Notes: generated from the sequence alone by a model not told the origin. Shown: positions 41,668-52,132, counted from the first letter of the stretch. The stretch is DNA of 64,000 nucleotides from Granulicella sp. S190 (GCF_009766095.1 NZ_LMUD01000039.1:259962-323961), one strand, 5' to 3'. Numbers and translations are program-made.

Positions 41668-44364
41668 CTACCTCGCCGCAGTCAACTGCAGATCCCGCGA
41701 CGACGGCCCCACCCGCACCACGCGATCCTCCGACCGTACCCACTTCTTCTCCGCCACAGACCAGTACTCCAGCGCACGCGGAGCCACATGCATCGTGACT
41801 TCCTTCGTCTCACCCGGAGCCAGCGTCACGCGGTCGAACGCCGCCAGCGTCTTCGGCGCAAACTGCACACCCTCCGGCTGCTTCGCCGGAGCATCCAGAT
41901 ACACCTGCGGCACCTCGTCTCCCGCCACGCTCCCCGTATTCTTCACCTTCACCGAAACATCCAGTCCGTGATCCGAAGCCTTCGCCACCTTCAGGTCCGA
42001 GTACTCGAACGTCGTGTACGAAAGCCCGAATCCAAACGGAAACATCGGGTCGATCTTCTCCTTGTCGAACCACCGATATCCCACATCCACGCCCTCGGAG
42101 TAAGTCGTCTTCCCATCCACACCCTTCGCCGAACGCTCCGGATGCGCCGGATCGTTCGCCGCATAGTCCTCCAGCTTCTTCGCCCACGTAAACGGCAGAC
42201 GACCCGCCGGATTGGCCTTCCCCAGCAGAATATCCGCCGTCGCCCATCCGCCTTCGTCGCCCGTCCACCACATCTGCACCACGCCCTTCACTTTGCTCAG
42301 CCACGGCATTGCGACGGGCTGGCTTACGTTCATCACCACAATCGTGTTCGGGTTTGCCGCAGCCACCTCTTCCACCAGCTTGTCCTGCTCGCCCGGCAGC
42401 GCGAAGTCCGGCTTCCCTCGCGTCCACACAAACACCACCGCCGTATGCGCCTTCGTCGCCGCATCGATAGCAGCATGGTGATCGCTAATCCTCTGCTCCG
42501 GCGTCATCCAGTTCAGACGAACCTGCGCCGGCGCATTCGACGTATCGCTGCTCGTCGCCACCGTGATCGAGTGCGGTCCCTTCGTCAGCTGCACCGCACG
42601 CCGCACATTATCCAGCCCATCCACCGTTGGGAATCCATTGTCCTGCGTGGCCTGTTGAATATCGCCATGCACCGTTCCCTTGGCCGCGCCGGTCTGACCC
42701 ACGCGCTTGCCGTCGATCATCAGCTTGGCCCGTGTACCCAGCGCCTGCAGGTACAGCCAGTACTCGCCCTCGCTCGGCACCGTCAGCGTTCCCTTCCAGG
42801 TCGCCGCCTCGTTCGCCGGAAGCGATTTGCCATCGCTATGCGTAAAGTCCAGCTGTGCATCCACGCTGTTATGGCCCGAACTCTCCGTACGCAGCAAACC
42901 AGGCTTGCCATCATGCGACAGCGCCGCCGCAGGCACCGGCACGCCCGTCATATCGTCATCCACGGCGAACTTGATCTTCGCCGAAGGAGCACCCTTCATC
43001 AGCGCCTCCAGCGGGCCGATCTGCCTCTTCGTCAACCCGGGGCTGCGCTCGCCAAACGTTCCAATCGCCGCAATCTGTCCCGCTCCCGGCCCAATCAGCG
43101 CCAGCGATTGCAGATCCTCGTCCTTCAGCGGCAACGCATGGTCATTCTTCAGCAGCACCGCCGCGTCCTCAGCCGTCTTCCGAATCACAGCTGCATTCTC
43201 TTCGATATCCTGCGGCGTCACGTTATGTTTCTGCTTGCCGTCCAGATACCCAAAGCGGTCGATCTCATACAGCACACGCCGCGCCGCCGCCGTAATCGTA
43301 GCCTCTGTCACCGTGCCGTTCTTCAGAGCCTCACGCATCGTCGTCTTATCGTTATCGCGCGGGAAGCCTCCCAGATCCAGACCGTTTCCCTTTGGCTCCT
43401 CCGGAATCGGACCGCCAAGGATCCCCGCCAGCTCCTCAGGATCGAGCGGCTTATTCGACGGTGGCTCCGGTGGGGCCGTCACAAAATAGTTAGTGATAAA
43501 CGCCTTGAACGGACTATCCGCCTCCGCTGCGCCAGGCATCTCCATATCGAGCCCTTCGTTGATAAACAGAACACTGTGCACGCCGCCCCAGTCCGACGTC
43601 ACAAAGCCCTTGAACCCCATCTCATCCTTCAGAATCGTCTTCAGCGTATCGCTGCTGCCGCACGCAAACGGCCCGTTGATGCGGTTATACGAGCACATCA
43701 CCGACGACACGCCCGCACCAATTGCATCCACAAACGGCGCTGCATACACCTCGTGCAGCGTCTGCTGATCGATGAAGATGTTGTACGAGTTCGAGTCGTA
43801 CCCCACATAGTGCTTCGCCATCGCCATCACACCCTGCGCCTGCGCTCCGCGAACCTCAGCCGCGCCCATCGCGCCACTCAGCATGGGGTCTTCACCGAAC
43901 GTGTTATACGCACGCGCAAACGTAATATCGCGGTCGATATTGATAAACGGCTGCAGCACCACGTCGATACCCAACGACCGCGCCTCCCGCCCAATCACCG
44001 CGCCATTCGCCTCGGCATCCTTCGCGCTGAAGGTCGCAGCAACACCCATCGTCGCCGTCTCCGCCTGCCCCGGCACCCGCGTCAACAAGCCCGGAGGCCC
44101 ATCGGCCATGCGCAGCGAAGGCACATGCAGCCGCGGAACTCCCGGCAGATACCCCGCCTGCCCTTGATACACCGAAGGATCTTCCAGCCCGCCGCGAACC
44201 AGGTTCATCTTCTCTTCCAGCGTCATCTGCTTCAGCAGCCGGTCCACCCGCGCCTCATTAGCCTTCTCCGCAGGCACCGCCTGCCCCCACGCCGCGACCG
44301 ATCCAACGCTCAACAGGCTCAAACAAAATGCAAACGCAAGATATGTGCTCTTCCTTAGAGTCAT
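41668..44364 (-). CDS. GH3 beta-glucosidase with PA14-like insert, secreted
   Basis: 898 residues with signal peptide (AFAFCLSLLSVGSVAAWGQA). GH3 catalytic barrel: MADGPPGLL, GREARSLGIDVVLQPFINI, AMAKHYVGYDSN, nucleophile Asp258 in GFVTSDWGGVHS. The second domain is interrupted by a PA14-like region near residues 470-600 (WKGTLTVPSEGEYWLYLQALG). It resumes with VVFVWTRGKPDFALPGEQ, and the C-terminus is a fibronectin III-like domain (YPFGFGLSYTTFEYSDL). Acts outside the cytoplasm on beta-glucans or similar. An ORF of 913 codons antisense to it is a composition shadow. Confidence 0.95.
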   Translation of the reverse strand: MTLRKSTYLAFAFCLSLLSVGSVAAWGQAVPAEKANEARVDRLLKQMTLEEKMNLVRGGLEDPSVYQGQAGYLPGVPRLHVPSLRMADGPPGLLTRVPGQAETATMGVAATFSAKDAEANGAVIGREARSLGIDVVLQPFINIDRDITFARAYNTFGEDPMLSGAMGAAEVRGAQAQGVMAMAKHYVGYDSNSYNIFIDQQTLHEVYAAPFVDAIGAGVSSVMCSYNRINGPFACGSSDTLKTILKDEMGFKGFVTSDWGGVHSVLFINEGLDMEMPGAAEADSPFKAFITNYFVTAPPEPPSNKPLDPEELAGILGGPIPEEPKGNGLDLGGFPRDNDKTTMREALKNGTVTEATITAAARRVLYEIDRFGYLDGKQKHNVTPQDIEENAAVIRKTAEDAAVLLKNDHALPLKDEDLQSLALIGPGAGQIAAIGTFGERSPGLTKRQIGPLEALMKGAPSAKIKFAVDDDMTGVPVPAAALSHDGKPGLLRTESSGHNSVDAQLDFTHSDGKSLPANEAATWKGTLTVPSEGEYWLYLQALGTRAKLMIDGKRVGQTGAAKGTVHGDIQQATQDNGFPTVDGLDNVRRAVQLTKGPHSITVATSSDTSNAPAQVRLNWMTPEQRISDHHAAIDAATKAHTAVVFVWTRGKPDFALPGEQDKLVEEVAAANPNTIVVMNVSQPVAMPWLSKVKGVVQMWWTGDEGGWATADILLGKANPAGRLPFTWAKKLEDYAANDPAHPERSAKGVDGKTTYSEGVDVGYRWFDKEKIDPMFPFGFGLSYTTFEYSDLKVAKASDHGLDVSVKVKNTGSVAGDEVPQVYLDAPAKQPEGVQFAPKTLAAFDRVTLAPGETKEVTMHVAPRALEYWSVAEKKWVRSEDRVVRVGPSSRDLQLTAAR

Positions 44365-44797
44365 GGCCCCTCATCCTTTTCTTCGTGCGCAATCTCAGTA
44401 ATCAGGTTCATCCTTCGCCAGTGATATAAGAGCGCGCCTGCGCGCCCTCGCTTCAACTCCCAAATTCATCCATCGAACCGCACCCAGCCTCGCTCAACAG
44501 GCCGCTCTGCTGATGGTCCGCCTTCAGCGCCCGGAAAAGACGCCTCTTACAAAGGAGAGGATTGTAGCCCAGCCGACACAGGAGTGTGCGGCAAAACTCC
44601 ACGCAATCACCACGAGCCACCACCGAGCCACCATGAGGAAGACCTCTCCCGCCATGTGAAAAAGAGCAGCGCTCGCCGTGATCCGCGCGAAATCTGGCCC
44701 CACACTGGCCCAGTTGAGAGCTCTTGCCCGCCAACTCCAGTGACGCTCGAAACCCAGCAACTCCTGCCGCAGAGGCCATCGCTTACACTCAAACCAC
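44365..44797. other. 433-base divergent intergenic region
   Basis: Between divergent GH3 and RluA-family genes. A minus-strand ORF (44524-44805, 93 codons) has hydrophobic segments (SAALFHMAGEVFLMVARWWL) but no ribosome site and overlaps the RluA-gene start; a gene is possible but not supported. Nothing else clear. Confidence 0.35.
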
Positions 44798-45706
44798 ATG
44801 CTCAACCGGGGCTATGCCTACACGACAATCATCAGCAGGAAACATCATGGACAAATCCTGCTCTCCCACTTGGCAAGCCTTTACTCCCACTCAACCCCAC
44901 AAGCATGGCAACAAAATCTGGACAACGGCGAAGTCACCCTCAACGGCATGACCGCTACCGGAAGCGAATCGGTCACTTCAGGCCAAACCCTTGTCTGGAA
45001 CCGTCCTCCCTGGATCGAACCAGACTCCCCTCAGCACTTCGAAGCCCTGTTTAATGACCCCCACCTGTTGGCCGTCAACAAACCCAGCGGCCTGCCCACC
45101 CTCCCCGGCGGCGGCTTCCTGGAAAACACCCTCCTGCGCCTGGTGCAGAAGCAAACCCCCAACGCAAACCCTGTCCACCGGTTGGGCCGAGCCACCACCG
45201 GCATCGTCCTCTTCGCCAAAACACCGCAGGCGGCCTCTCAACTATCCACACACTGGAACACACCCAGAGTTCAAAAGATCTACCGGGCGCTGGCTCAAAA
45301 CGTTGCACAGCAGGACGCCTACGAAATTCTCACACCCATCGGCCTCGTACCGCACCCGCGCCTCGGTTCCGTGTGGGCCGCCAGCCCCACTGGCAAACCA
45401 GGTAGCAAACCGTCAAAGTCATTGGCGAAGGTGATCTCACGCACGACAAACACAACAACATTTGAGGTAAGCCTATATTCGGGCCGCCCTCATCAAATCA
45501 GAATCCATCTGGCATCCATCGGCCATCCCCTGCTAGGCGATCCTCTGTACGGCATAACCGGCCAGCCTCTTGAAGATCTCCCCGGCCTTCCCGGCGATGG
45601 AGGATATCTCCTGCACGCCCAATCTCTGAGATTCCACCACCCCATCACCGGAGAACAAATCAATCTTGAGGCAGCTCTGCCATCTGGATTCTCATTGCAT
45701 CAATAG
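44798..45706 (+). CDS. RluA-family pseudouridine synthase-like protein lacking usual catalytic Asp
   Basis: 302 residues. N-terminal S4-like part (LLSHLASLYSHSTPQAWQQN, GEVTLNG), then the RluA core: HLLAVNKPSGLPTLPGGG, VHRLGRATTGIVLFAKT, QKIYRAL, YSGRPHQIRIHLASIGHPLLGDPLYG. In most RluA members the signature is HRLD-(K/R)-xT(S)G with the catalytic Asp; here the codon at 45185-45187 is GGC (Gly130). A HRLG variant subfamily may exist, so this may be an active or moonlighting variant rather than decay; the rest is intact. RNA target unknown. Confidence 0.85.
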   Translation: MLNRGYAYTTIISRKHHGQILLSHLASLYSHSTPQAWQQNLDNGEVTLNGMTATGSESVTSGQTLVWNRPPWIEPDSPQHFEALFNDPHLLAVNKPSGLPTLPGGGFLENTLLRLVQKQTPNANPVHRLGRATTGIVLFAKTPQAASQLSTHWNTPRVQKIYRALAQNVAQQDAYEILTPIGLVPHPRLGSVWAASPTGKPGSKPSKSLAKVISRTTNTTTFEVSLYSGRPHQIRIHLASIGHPLLGDPLYGITGQPLEDLPGLPGDGGYLLHAQSLRFHHPITGEQINLEAALPSGFSLHQ

Positions 45707-46277
45707 GGCCCACGACGGAAACCAAATCAGGGTGGCCGTTGAAACCTGCGCGATTCCGCCACCCAGAATCCTAACGAAGCGAGTTCAATAACACTCCGAT
45801 GTTGGTGGTTAAGGGAACACACGCGTCGATCGTTTCCTCGCTGCACGATAGATTCCCTGAAGTCGACTTTTCGTCGGGAATCATCAAAAAATTCCAGCAT
45901 CTGGCCGGTTTGCGAGTTTCGTAACAGGATGGAAGAACCAGCCTGCACCTTGGTCTCTCCAGCGAGCTGTCAAGCCCCCAACCGACGAAAACCTGCATCA
46001 GACAAGGACAATCGCATGGCATAGGAGTTATCGCCAAAACGATATACTGACTATGGAAAGAAAAACGCTCCGGCAGCCTGTCGGAGCGTCTGTCGTTTAG
46101 ACACTAACTGTCCTGTTTTCTATATTTTGCACGTAAACCTTTTCGAATGAATATTTTGCAGTCAGCCACCCTCCGTAAGCTTATGAAACAAAATAACTTC
46201 CCTGCAAAATACCCCCGAAGGGGTGGGGGGAGGGGTACCCGTTACGTGAAAGACATCAAAGTTATCCTGCTAAGAGC
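45707..46277. other. 571-base intergenic region upstream of ribD
   Basis: A hairpin (CGCTCCG/CGGAGCG around 46069-46093) may end upstream transcription. The rest is AT-rich. A minus-strand stretch near 45890-45970 translates as VQAGSSILLRNSQTGQMLEF, reminiscent of a PilZ strand pattern, but with stops around it. I see no FMN riboswitch before ribD: the conserved purine-rich leader is absent. Confidence 0.35.
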
Positions 46278-47483
46278 ATGACCCTAAACTCCATCGACGA
46301 AGGTTACATGCGCCGGGCTCTCAAGCTCGCAGCCGAAACTACAGGTCTGGCCTCACCTAATCCGCAGGTAGGCTGTGTGCTCACGCAGACCCCGCCCAAC
46401 GGCGGTAGTGCAAAGATCATCGGCGAAGGAGCGCATCTCTACGCCTACCGCGATCACGCGGAGATAGTAGCCCTCAAACAGGCCGCTGAACGAGGCCTCT
46501 CCACCATCGGAGCAACGGCTTACGTCACGCTGGAACCATGCAGCCACCACGGCCGCACCGGCCCCTGCGCCGACGCCCTCGTCGCCGCAGGCGTCAGTCG
46601 CTGCGTCGTCGCCACGCAAGACCCTAATCCCCAGGTAAGCGGCCAGGGGCTCGCCAAACTCCGCGCCGCAGGTATCGAGGTCACCGTCGGCATCCTCCAG
46701 CAGCAGGCCCGCGACCTCAACGACGCCTTCGCCCACTTCATTCAGCACAAGACGCCCTTCGTCACGCTCAAGGCCGCGCTCTCGGTCGACGGCAAACTAG
46801 CCCCACCCCCCGCCGCCCGCTACCCCAACCAGCCCCACTGGCTCACCGGCCCCGCCGCCCGCTACGAGGTCCAGCTCCTCCGCCACGCCTCCGACGCCGT
46901 ACTCACCGGCATCGGCACCGTCCTAGCCGATAATCCTCAACTAACCGACCGCAGCGGAGTCTTCGGCCCCAACGCTCTACCCCGCCGCCGCCCCCTGCTC
47001 CGCGTCATCCTCGACTCCCAACTGCGAATCCCGCTCATCTCGCAGCTGGTCCTCTCCGCCGACAGCGGAAAAGACTCCGGCTACCCGGATCTACTGATCC
47101 TCTGCAGCAAAACGGCGCCGAGCAACAAAATCACAGCCCTCACCGACGCCGGAGCCCAGGTAGAAACCATCCCCGACCACGCGGGACGCCTCAGCCTTCC
47201 AGCCGTCCTCACCACCCTCGCAGAGCGCAGCATCCTGAGCCTCCTGCTGGAGTGCGGCTCCCATCTCAACGGAGCCTTCCTCCAGCAGAACCTGGTCGAC
47301 AAAGCCGTCCTGATCTACGCCGAGACCGAACTGGGAGTACAAGCCATCCCCTTCGCCCAGGGCATCGCCTCCCCCTACCTCTTCGAGGAATCCCTCCATC
47401 GCACCACCCGCGTCAACTACGGCCCCGATGCCTGCGTCACCGGCTACCTCCACGACCCCTGGCATGAGCAAACTGCGGACTGA
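46278..47483 (+). CDS. ribD: riboflavin deaminase/reductase RibD
   Basis: Bifunctional: deaminates the pyrimidine from GTP cyclohydrolase II and then reduces its ribosyl group. 401 residues. Deaminase zinc site: HAEIVALKQA (His-Ala-Glu) and LEPCSHHGRTGPCADAL. The reductase domain begins PFVTLKAALSVDGKLA and includes ASDAVLTGIGTVLADNPQLT. ribE follows after 46 bases, forming a two-gene riboflavin operon. Confidence 0.96.
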   Translation: MTLNSIDEGYMRRALKLAAETTGLASPNPQVGCVLTQTPPNGGSAKIIGEGAHLYAYRDHAEIVALKQAAERGLSTIGATAYVTLEPCSHHGRTGPCADALVAAGVSRCVVATQDPNPQVSGQGLAKLRAAGIEVTVGILQQQARDLNDAFAHFIQHKTPFVTLKAALSVDGKLAPPPAARYPNQPHWLTGPAARYEVQLLRHASDAVLTGIGTVLADNPQLTDRSGVFGPNALPRRRPLLRVILDSQLRIPLISQLVLSADSGKDSGYPDLLILCSKTAPSNKITALTDAGAQVETIPDHAGRLSLPAVLTTLAERSILSLLLECGSHLNGAFLQQNLVDKAVLIYAETELGVQAIPFAQGIASPYLFEESLHRTTRVNYGPDACVTGYLHDPWHEQTAD

Positions 47484-47529
47484 CACCCGAAAACTGGCAC
47501 CTGAGAACTGACAACTGTAATCTGTACTT

Positions 47530-48189
47530 ATGTTCACCGGCCTGATCGAAACCACCGGCACCCTGCTCGCCATCACGCCAACCGCAGGCGCAACCCGCAT
47601 CACCATCGCCTCGCCCACGCTCACCGCGCGTCTCAATACAGGAGACAGCATCGCGGTCAACGGCGTCTGCCTCACCGCCCTCAGCATCGAGCCCAACGCC
47701 TTCCCCCCGCGCTTCTCCGCTGACCTCGCCGCCGAGACCATCGCCCGCACCACCCTTACCCACCTGCGCCCGGACGCTATAGTCAACCTGGAGCTTCCCA
47801 CCCCCGCCGGCTCCCCCCTAGGAGGCCACGTCGTCCAGGGCCACGTCGACGGCACCGCCACCCTGGTCTCTCTCGCCCCGATCACCCCCAACCAGCCCGA
47901 CACCGACTGGCGCCTCCGTATCCAACTCCCCGACACCCTCACCCGCTACGTCGTACCCCAGGGCTCCATCACCATCGAGGGCATCAGCCTAACCGTAGCC
48001 TCCATAGAAGGCGCCGAGGTTGAGGTAGCCATCATCCCCCACACCTACGCCGCCACCAGCCTCCACACCCTCACCCCCGGCACCCCCGTCAACATCGAGG
48101 TCGACGTCCTCAGCAAATACGCCGAACGCCGGCACTCCCCGGAAAAATTCGACCTTACCGAGCAGTACCTCATCGCCAACGGCTACTAG
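47530..48189 (+). CDS. ribE: riboflavin synthase alpha subunit
   Basis: Dismutates two lumazines to riboflavin and a pyrimidine. 219 residues with the two lumazine-binding repeats: MFTGLIETTGTLLAIT...GDSIAVNGVCLTAL and GGHVVQGHVDGTATL...GSITIEGISLTVAS. Typical length. Downstream lie a REP-like repeat and the terminator shared with rho. Confidence 0.96.
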   Translation: MFTGLIETTGTLLAITPTAGATRITIASPTLTARLNTGDSIAVNGVCLTALSIEPNAFPPRFSADLAAETIARTTLTHLRPDAIVNLELPTPAGSPLGGHVVQGHVDGTATLVSLAPITPNQPDTDWRLRIQLPDTLTRYVVPQGSITIEGISLTVASIEGAEVEVAIIPHTYAATSLHTLTPGTPVNIEVDVLSKYAERRHSPEKFDLTEQYLIANGY

Positions 48190-48240
48190 AAAACAGCGTA
48201 AAGGTTCGGATTCCGACGAAGTAGAGGCACCTAAGGAAAA

Positions 48241-48290
48241 AGCCATGAAATGGCCGCCCTCCGCGTAGGAGGCTCGTCCGGCAGGACAAG
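48241..48290. repeat. dispersed repeat, copy 4 (partial)
   Basis: ATGGCCGCCCTCCGCGTAGG continues to AGGCTCGTCCGGCAGGACAA, matching the second half of the 41.6-kb copy with two or three differences. The GTCACGAAGTGAC half is degraded here (GCCATGAAATGGC). Confidence 0.7.
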
Positions 48291-48306
48291 ATCTTAGGAA
48301 AACAAA

Positions 48307-48336
48307 AAAGGCGCAGCTCCGAAGAGCTGCGCCTTT
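48307..48336. terminator. bidirectional intrinsic terminator between ribE and rho
   Basis: AAAGGCGCAGCTC and GAGCTGCGCCTTT pair perfectly around CGAA. On the minus strand it is followed by TTTTTTGTTTT, so it is a strong terminator for rho; weaker on the + strand. Confidence 0.93.
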
Positions 48337-48355
48337 GGTCCTACGAAAACCGAAT

Positions 48356-49606
48356 CTAGATCGAGCTCATATTATGCAGAAACTCCTGATTATTCCGAGT
48401 CTTCGCTAGCTTATCGGTCAGCAGCTCCATCGCCTCAACTGGCGACAGGGGGTTCAGCACTTTACGCAGAATCCAGGTCCGCTGCAGATCTTCCTTCGGA
48501 ATCAGCAGCTCTTCCTTACGCGTACCGGAGCGCTGAATGTCGATCGCCGGGAACACACGCTTATCCACCAGCTTGCGATCCAGGATGACTTCCATGTTGC
48601 CGGTTCCCTTGAACTCCTCGAAGATCACCTCATCCATGCGCGAACCGGTATCGACGAGCGCCGTCGCAATGATCGTCAGCGAACCGCCCTCCTCGATATT
48701 GCGGGCCGCACCGAAGAACCGCTTCGGCCTCTGCAGCGCATTCGAGTCCACACCGCCTGAGAGAACCTTGCCCGAAGGCGGCACAATCGTGTTGTAGGCA
48801 CGCGCCAGACGCGTAATCGAGTCCAGCAGGATTACCACATCGCGCTTGTGCTCCACAAGGCGCTTGGCCTTCTCGATCACCATCTCGGCAACCTGTACGT
48901 GGCGTGCAGCAGGCTCATCGAAGGTCGAGGAGATCACCTCACCCTTCACCGAGCGTTGCATATCGGTGACCTCTTCCGGGCGCTCATCGATCAGTAGCAC
49001 GATCAGCACAACCTCAGGATGATTCGCCGTAATGCTATTCGCAATCGACTGCAGCAACATCGTCTTACCAGTACGTGGCGGAGCTACGATCAGCCCACGC
49101 TGCCCCTTACCCACCGGCGTCAGGAGGTCCATCACCCGGCCCGAGATGTGCTCACGAACCGTCTCCATCTTGACTCGCTCCTGAGCGTACAGTGGGGTCA
49201 GATTGTCGAACAGGATCTTATTCCGTGTCTCTTCCGGCGACTCGAAGTTGATTGCTTCGATCTTCACTAGAGCAAAGTACTTCTCACCCTCATGCGGGGG
49301 GCGCACATTGCCGCTAATCGTATCTCCGGTCTTCAGATCGAACTTGCGGATCTGCGAAGGAGAGACATAAATGTCGTCAGGACCGGGCAGATAGTTGTAA
49401 TCAGGCGAACGCAAAAAGCCGTAACCATCCGGCAGAATTTCGAGCACGCCTTCGGCAAAGATGTGCCCTTCTTTTTCGCTTTGCGCCTGCAAAATCTTGA
49501 AGATGAGATCCTGCTTGCGGAGCCCGCTGGTGCCCGCAATGTCGAGACCGCGTGCAAGCTTACTCAGCTCCGCGATGTTATGTTCTTTTAACTCAGAGAT
49601 AGTCAT
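48356..49606 (-). CDS. rho: transcription termination factor Rho
   Basis: Hexameric RNA-dependent ATPase that ends transcription. 416 residues. N-terminal RNA-binding fold ([36 protein letters not shown]), Walker A APPRTGKT with Lys181, Walker [12 protein letters not shown], and the secondary RNA-site region [19 protein letters not shown]. Transcribed toward ribE and ended by a strong intrinsic hairpin. Confidence 0.97.
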   Translation of the reverse strand: MTISELKEHNIAELSKLARGLDIAGTSGLRKQDLIFKILQAQSEKEGHIFAEGVLEILPDGYGFLRSPDYNYLPGPDDIYVSPSQIRKFDLKTGDTISGNVRPPHEGEKYFALVKIEAINFESPEETRNKILFDNLTPLYAQERVKMETVREHISGRVMDLLTPVGKGQRGLIVAPPRTGKTMLLQSIANSITANHPEVVLIVLLIDERPEEVTDMQRSVKGEVISSTFDEPAARHVQVAEMVIEKAKRLVEHKRDVVILLDSITRLARAYNTIVPPSGKVLSGGVDSNALQRPKRFFGAARNIEEGGSLTIIATALVDTGSRMDEVIFEEFKGTGNMEVILDRKLVDKRVFPAIDIQRSGTRKEELLIPKEDLQRTWILRKVLNPLSPVEAMELLTDKLAKTRNNQEFLHNMSSI

Positions 49607-49780
49607 GTTTTAACCTGGAATTTGAAATTTAGGAGGGATTGTTTGGAACTGAGGCGGGATCTGCTTGACGAGGGGGTCGTGCGGAAGGCCAAAATTGTTG
49701 GGTGAATTTGAACTGCGGATGGGTTGTAGTGCGGGTGATCTTGTTAAATTTACTCGTAGCTTTTGCGAAAGGTGAAACAG

Positions 49781-49800
49781 CCGCGCGTTAAGCCGCGCGG
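49781..49800 (-). terminator. possible hairpin overlapping the rpoZ stop
   Basis: CCGCGCG and CGCGCGG flank the rpoZ stop codon with a six-base loop; on the minus strand CTGTTTC follows. The T-tract is poor, so it may be only a weak terminator. Confidence 0.4.
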
Positions 49801-50009
49801 CGCTCTTGCAATTGTACCTTTTCTACCACTGTTTCGCTTGACTCGTCCATCGGGATGGTGTCTTTGAAGCGATCCAGAACTTCGTTCGTCGTATCCTGCA
49901 ACCGAGTGTTTGGCTTGTGCAGCTTACGGGTCGCCTTCGAAGCCAACTGACAAAGCTCGTAGCGGTTGTTCACGTGTGTGAGAGCTCCAAAAATAAGATC
50001 TGAGCGCAT
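49788..50009 (-). CDS. rpoZ: RNA polymerase omega subunit
   Basis: 73 residues from ATG at 50009, which has AAAGGGAG at ideal spacing; the TTG at 50033 is a less likely start. RSDLIFGALTHVNNRYELCQ, then KATRKLHKPNTRLQDTTNEVL match omega (family NRFELV..A..RA/KAxxL pattern). Binds beta-prime and aids polymerase assembly. It lies upstream of rho on the same strand. Confidence 0.85.
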   Translation of the reverse strand: MRSDLIFGALTHVNNRYELCQLASKATRKLHKPNTRLQDTTNEVLDRFKDTIPMDESSETVVEKVQLQERRAA

Positions 50010-50539
50010 AGTTTCTCCCTTTTCGACCTTCAAGGCATAAGCGTCTTGTCAGCGCTGACTAGCCTGTTCTGATAATTGGCTACCGATCTTTCGAACTGTC
50101 GCCGTGTTTAATTCTCGCTAAAAGTTAGACGCAACAAACGAGCGAGGGGACTCTGTAAAAGTGTAGATAGTTACTATATTTCTATATCTGATATCTGAAA
50201 TACAGCTGCCTTACAACATACATCTGACTGCGCTGGCTAAATTAGCCTTCCATCCAAATCTGCTTCTCCGTATGATTCAGCGCTCGCCGCGCCCAGGGAA
50301 CGAAACAGAAGACTTATCAGAGCTCTGACAAGTCGAAAGTCCATCGCAGATTACCCGGTACTCATGTGAGGGGGGTTTTCTGAACCTGAGCAACTACGAC
50401 TTCAAGGAAAGTAAACTGTCTGAGGCTCAAGGTCAATACTTATTTCGGGAACCTCTCAATAAAGATATTCCAGAAACAGGATTTTTGTAAGTTCTATGGA
50501 AATGCCACTCTTCTACTGTTATCAGTCATGCAATCCACC
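50010..50539. other. 530-base gap between comM and rpoZ
   Basis: AT-richer than the surroundings, with stretches such as TAGTTACTATATTTCTATAT near 50170. It probably holds the rpoZ promoter (minus strand), but I cannot fix hexamers. No protein-like ORF, tRNA or known RNA motif seen. Confidence 0.4.
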
Positions 50540-52132
50540 CTACGACCAGTAACTGCGGTCAAGAGTGCGGTACTGAATCGCCTCCGCAATATGTTTTACT
50601 GCAATATCCTGCTCTGCACCTAGATCGGCTATCGTCCTTGCTACCTTCAAGATACGGTCATGTGCGCGTGCGCTCAGCCCTTGTTGTTGCATGGCCCGCT
50701 CCAACAGTCGCTCGGCGTCAGAAGATAGTTCGCAATAAGACCGGATCTGCTGGGTATTCATCTGCGAGTTCGAAAAGATCTGCCGCGAAGCTCCCTTTGC
50801 CGAACCTTTTGTCCGCTCCCCCGCCTGGCCGAACCGCGCGTGCTGCCGTTCTCGCGCAGCCAGAACCCGCGCTCGGATTTGCTCAGATCCCTCCGCGGCC
50901 GCTCCACTACGCAACTCCTTATATTGCACCGCGGGAACCTCGATATGGATATCGATTCTATCCAGCAACGGACCTGACACCTTCGAAACATATCGCTGAA
51001 TCATGGGAGGGGTGCACATGCACTCCCGCGATTTGTCGTTGAAATAGCCGCAGGGACACGGATTCATCGCCGCAGCCAGCATAAATCGCGCCGGAAAGCT
51101 CAAACTCATCGCCGCCCGGGCTATGGTGACATGTCCGTCCTCAAGCGGCTGCCGCAGAACCTCCAGCACATTTCGCGGGAACTCCGGCAGCTCATCCAGA
51201 AAGAGCAGCCCATTGTGTGCCAGCGAAACCTCCCCGGGCCGCGGCATCATTCCCCCGCCAATCAACCCGGCGTCAGAGATGGTATGGTGTGGCGACCGAA
51301 ACGGGCGATGCGCCACTAGCCCCTGCTCAGCATCCAAAACACCAGCCACCGAGTGAATCTTCGTGGTCTCAAGCGCCTCTTCAAATCGAAGCGGAGCAAG
51401 AATCGATGGCAGTCGTTTCGCCAACATCGTCTTGCCCGACCCGGGCGGCCCAATCATTAGGATATTGTGACCACCGGCAGCGGCGACCTCCAACGCCCGC
51501 TTCGCTACCTGTTGCCCGCGGACGTCCTTGAAGTCGAAGGGAAAGTGCTGCATCTCGTTCAAGAGCTCTGTGGTCTCCACCTTCAACGGCTTCGCAGTAA
51601 CTCCGCCCATCGTCACCGAGTTCAGCAACTCCCGAACCTCCAGGAGCGAGTTCACAGGATAGACGTTGACCCCCTCCACCACCGCAGCCTCTCGCGCATT
51701 GCTTGCAGGAATCACCATGTTCGGAATTCCCTTCGCACGCGCAACGACGGCGATTGGCAACATCCCCTGTACCGCACGGAGGCTTCCATCGAGACCAAGC
51801 TCTCCCACCAGAAGGTAGTCGCTTACATTTTTTATATGGAGCGCGCCATAAGCACCGAGGATGCCAATCGCAATCGGCAGATCAAATCCAGAACCCTCTT
51901 TCTTCAAATCGGCCGGAGCAAGGTTAATTGTGATCCGCGTAGGCGGAATCTCAAACCCGGAGTTCTTGATCGCCGACCGCACCCGATCACGGCTCTCCCG
52001 CACCGCCGCGTCGGGCAATCCAACAGTATGGAACTGTTCCTGGTCTAGCTTGATATTGGAAAAATCGACTTCGACATCGATGATATGAGCGTCGATTCCA
52101 TACACTGCAGCACTGCGAGCCTTGAAAAGCAT
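50540..52132 (-). CDS. comM: ComM/YifB-type AAA+ Mg-chelatase-like protein
   Basis: 530 residues starting at [18 protein letters not shown]; the longer frame upstream is not family-like. N-terminal Lon-like ChlI region ([21 protein letters not shown]), Walker [19 protein letters not shown], Walker [11 protein letters not shown], a zinc-like Cys cluster ([19 protein letters not shown]) and C-terminal [18 protein letters not shown]. ComM is a helicase aiding branch migration during transformation. Confidence 0.95.
   Translation of the reverse strand: MLFKARSAAVYGIDAHIIDVEVDFSNIKLDQEQFHTVGLPDAAVRESRDRVRSAIKNSGFEIPPTRITINLAPADLKKEGSGFDLPIAIGILGAYGALHIKNVSDYLLVGELGLDGSLRAVQGMLPIAVVARAKGIPNMVIPASNAREAAVVEGVNVYPVNSLLEVRELLNSVTMGGVTAKPLKVETTELLNEMQHFPFDFKDVRGQQVAKRALEVAAAGGHNILMIGPPGSGKTMLAKRLPSILAPLRFEEALETTKIHSVAGVLDAEQGLVAHRPFRSPHHTISDAGLIGGGMMPRPGEVSLAHNGLLFLDELPEFPRNVLEVLRQPLEDGHVTIARAAMSLSFPARFMLAAAMNPCPCGYFNDKSRECMCTPPMIQRYVSKVSGPLLDRIDIHIEVPAVQYKELRSGAAAEGSEQIRARVLAARERQHARFGQAGERTKGSAKGASRQIFSNSQMNTQQIRSYCELSSDAERLLERAMQQQGLSARAHDRILKVARTIADLGAEQDIAVKHIAEAIQYRTLDRSYWS

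Noticed and set aside
41617..44358. 913-codon open frame on the + strand antisense to the GH3 gene
   Set aside because: Its translation is dominated by Arg, His, Pro and Leu with no motifs, as expected from the high-GC third positions of the true gene on the other strand; the minus-strand GH3 motifs and signal peptide are unmistakable.
44524..44805. 93-codon minus-strand frame with hydrophobic segments
   Set aside because: No ribosome site and it overlaps the start of the RluA-family gene; kept only as a note on the gap.
46100..46277. Possible FMN riboswitch before ribD
   Set aside because: None of the conserved FMN-element segments is seen in the leader.
47484..47529. CTGAGAACTGACAACTG repeat-like stretch between ribD and ribE
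   Set aside because: Too short and simple; probably low-complexity spacer.
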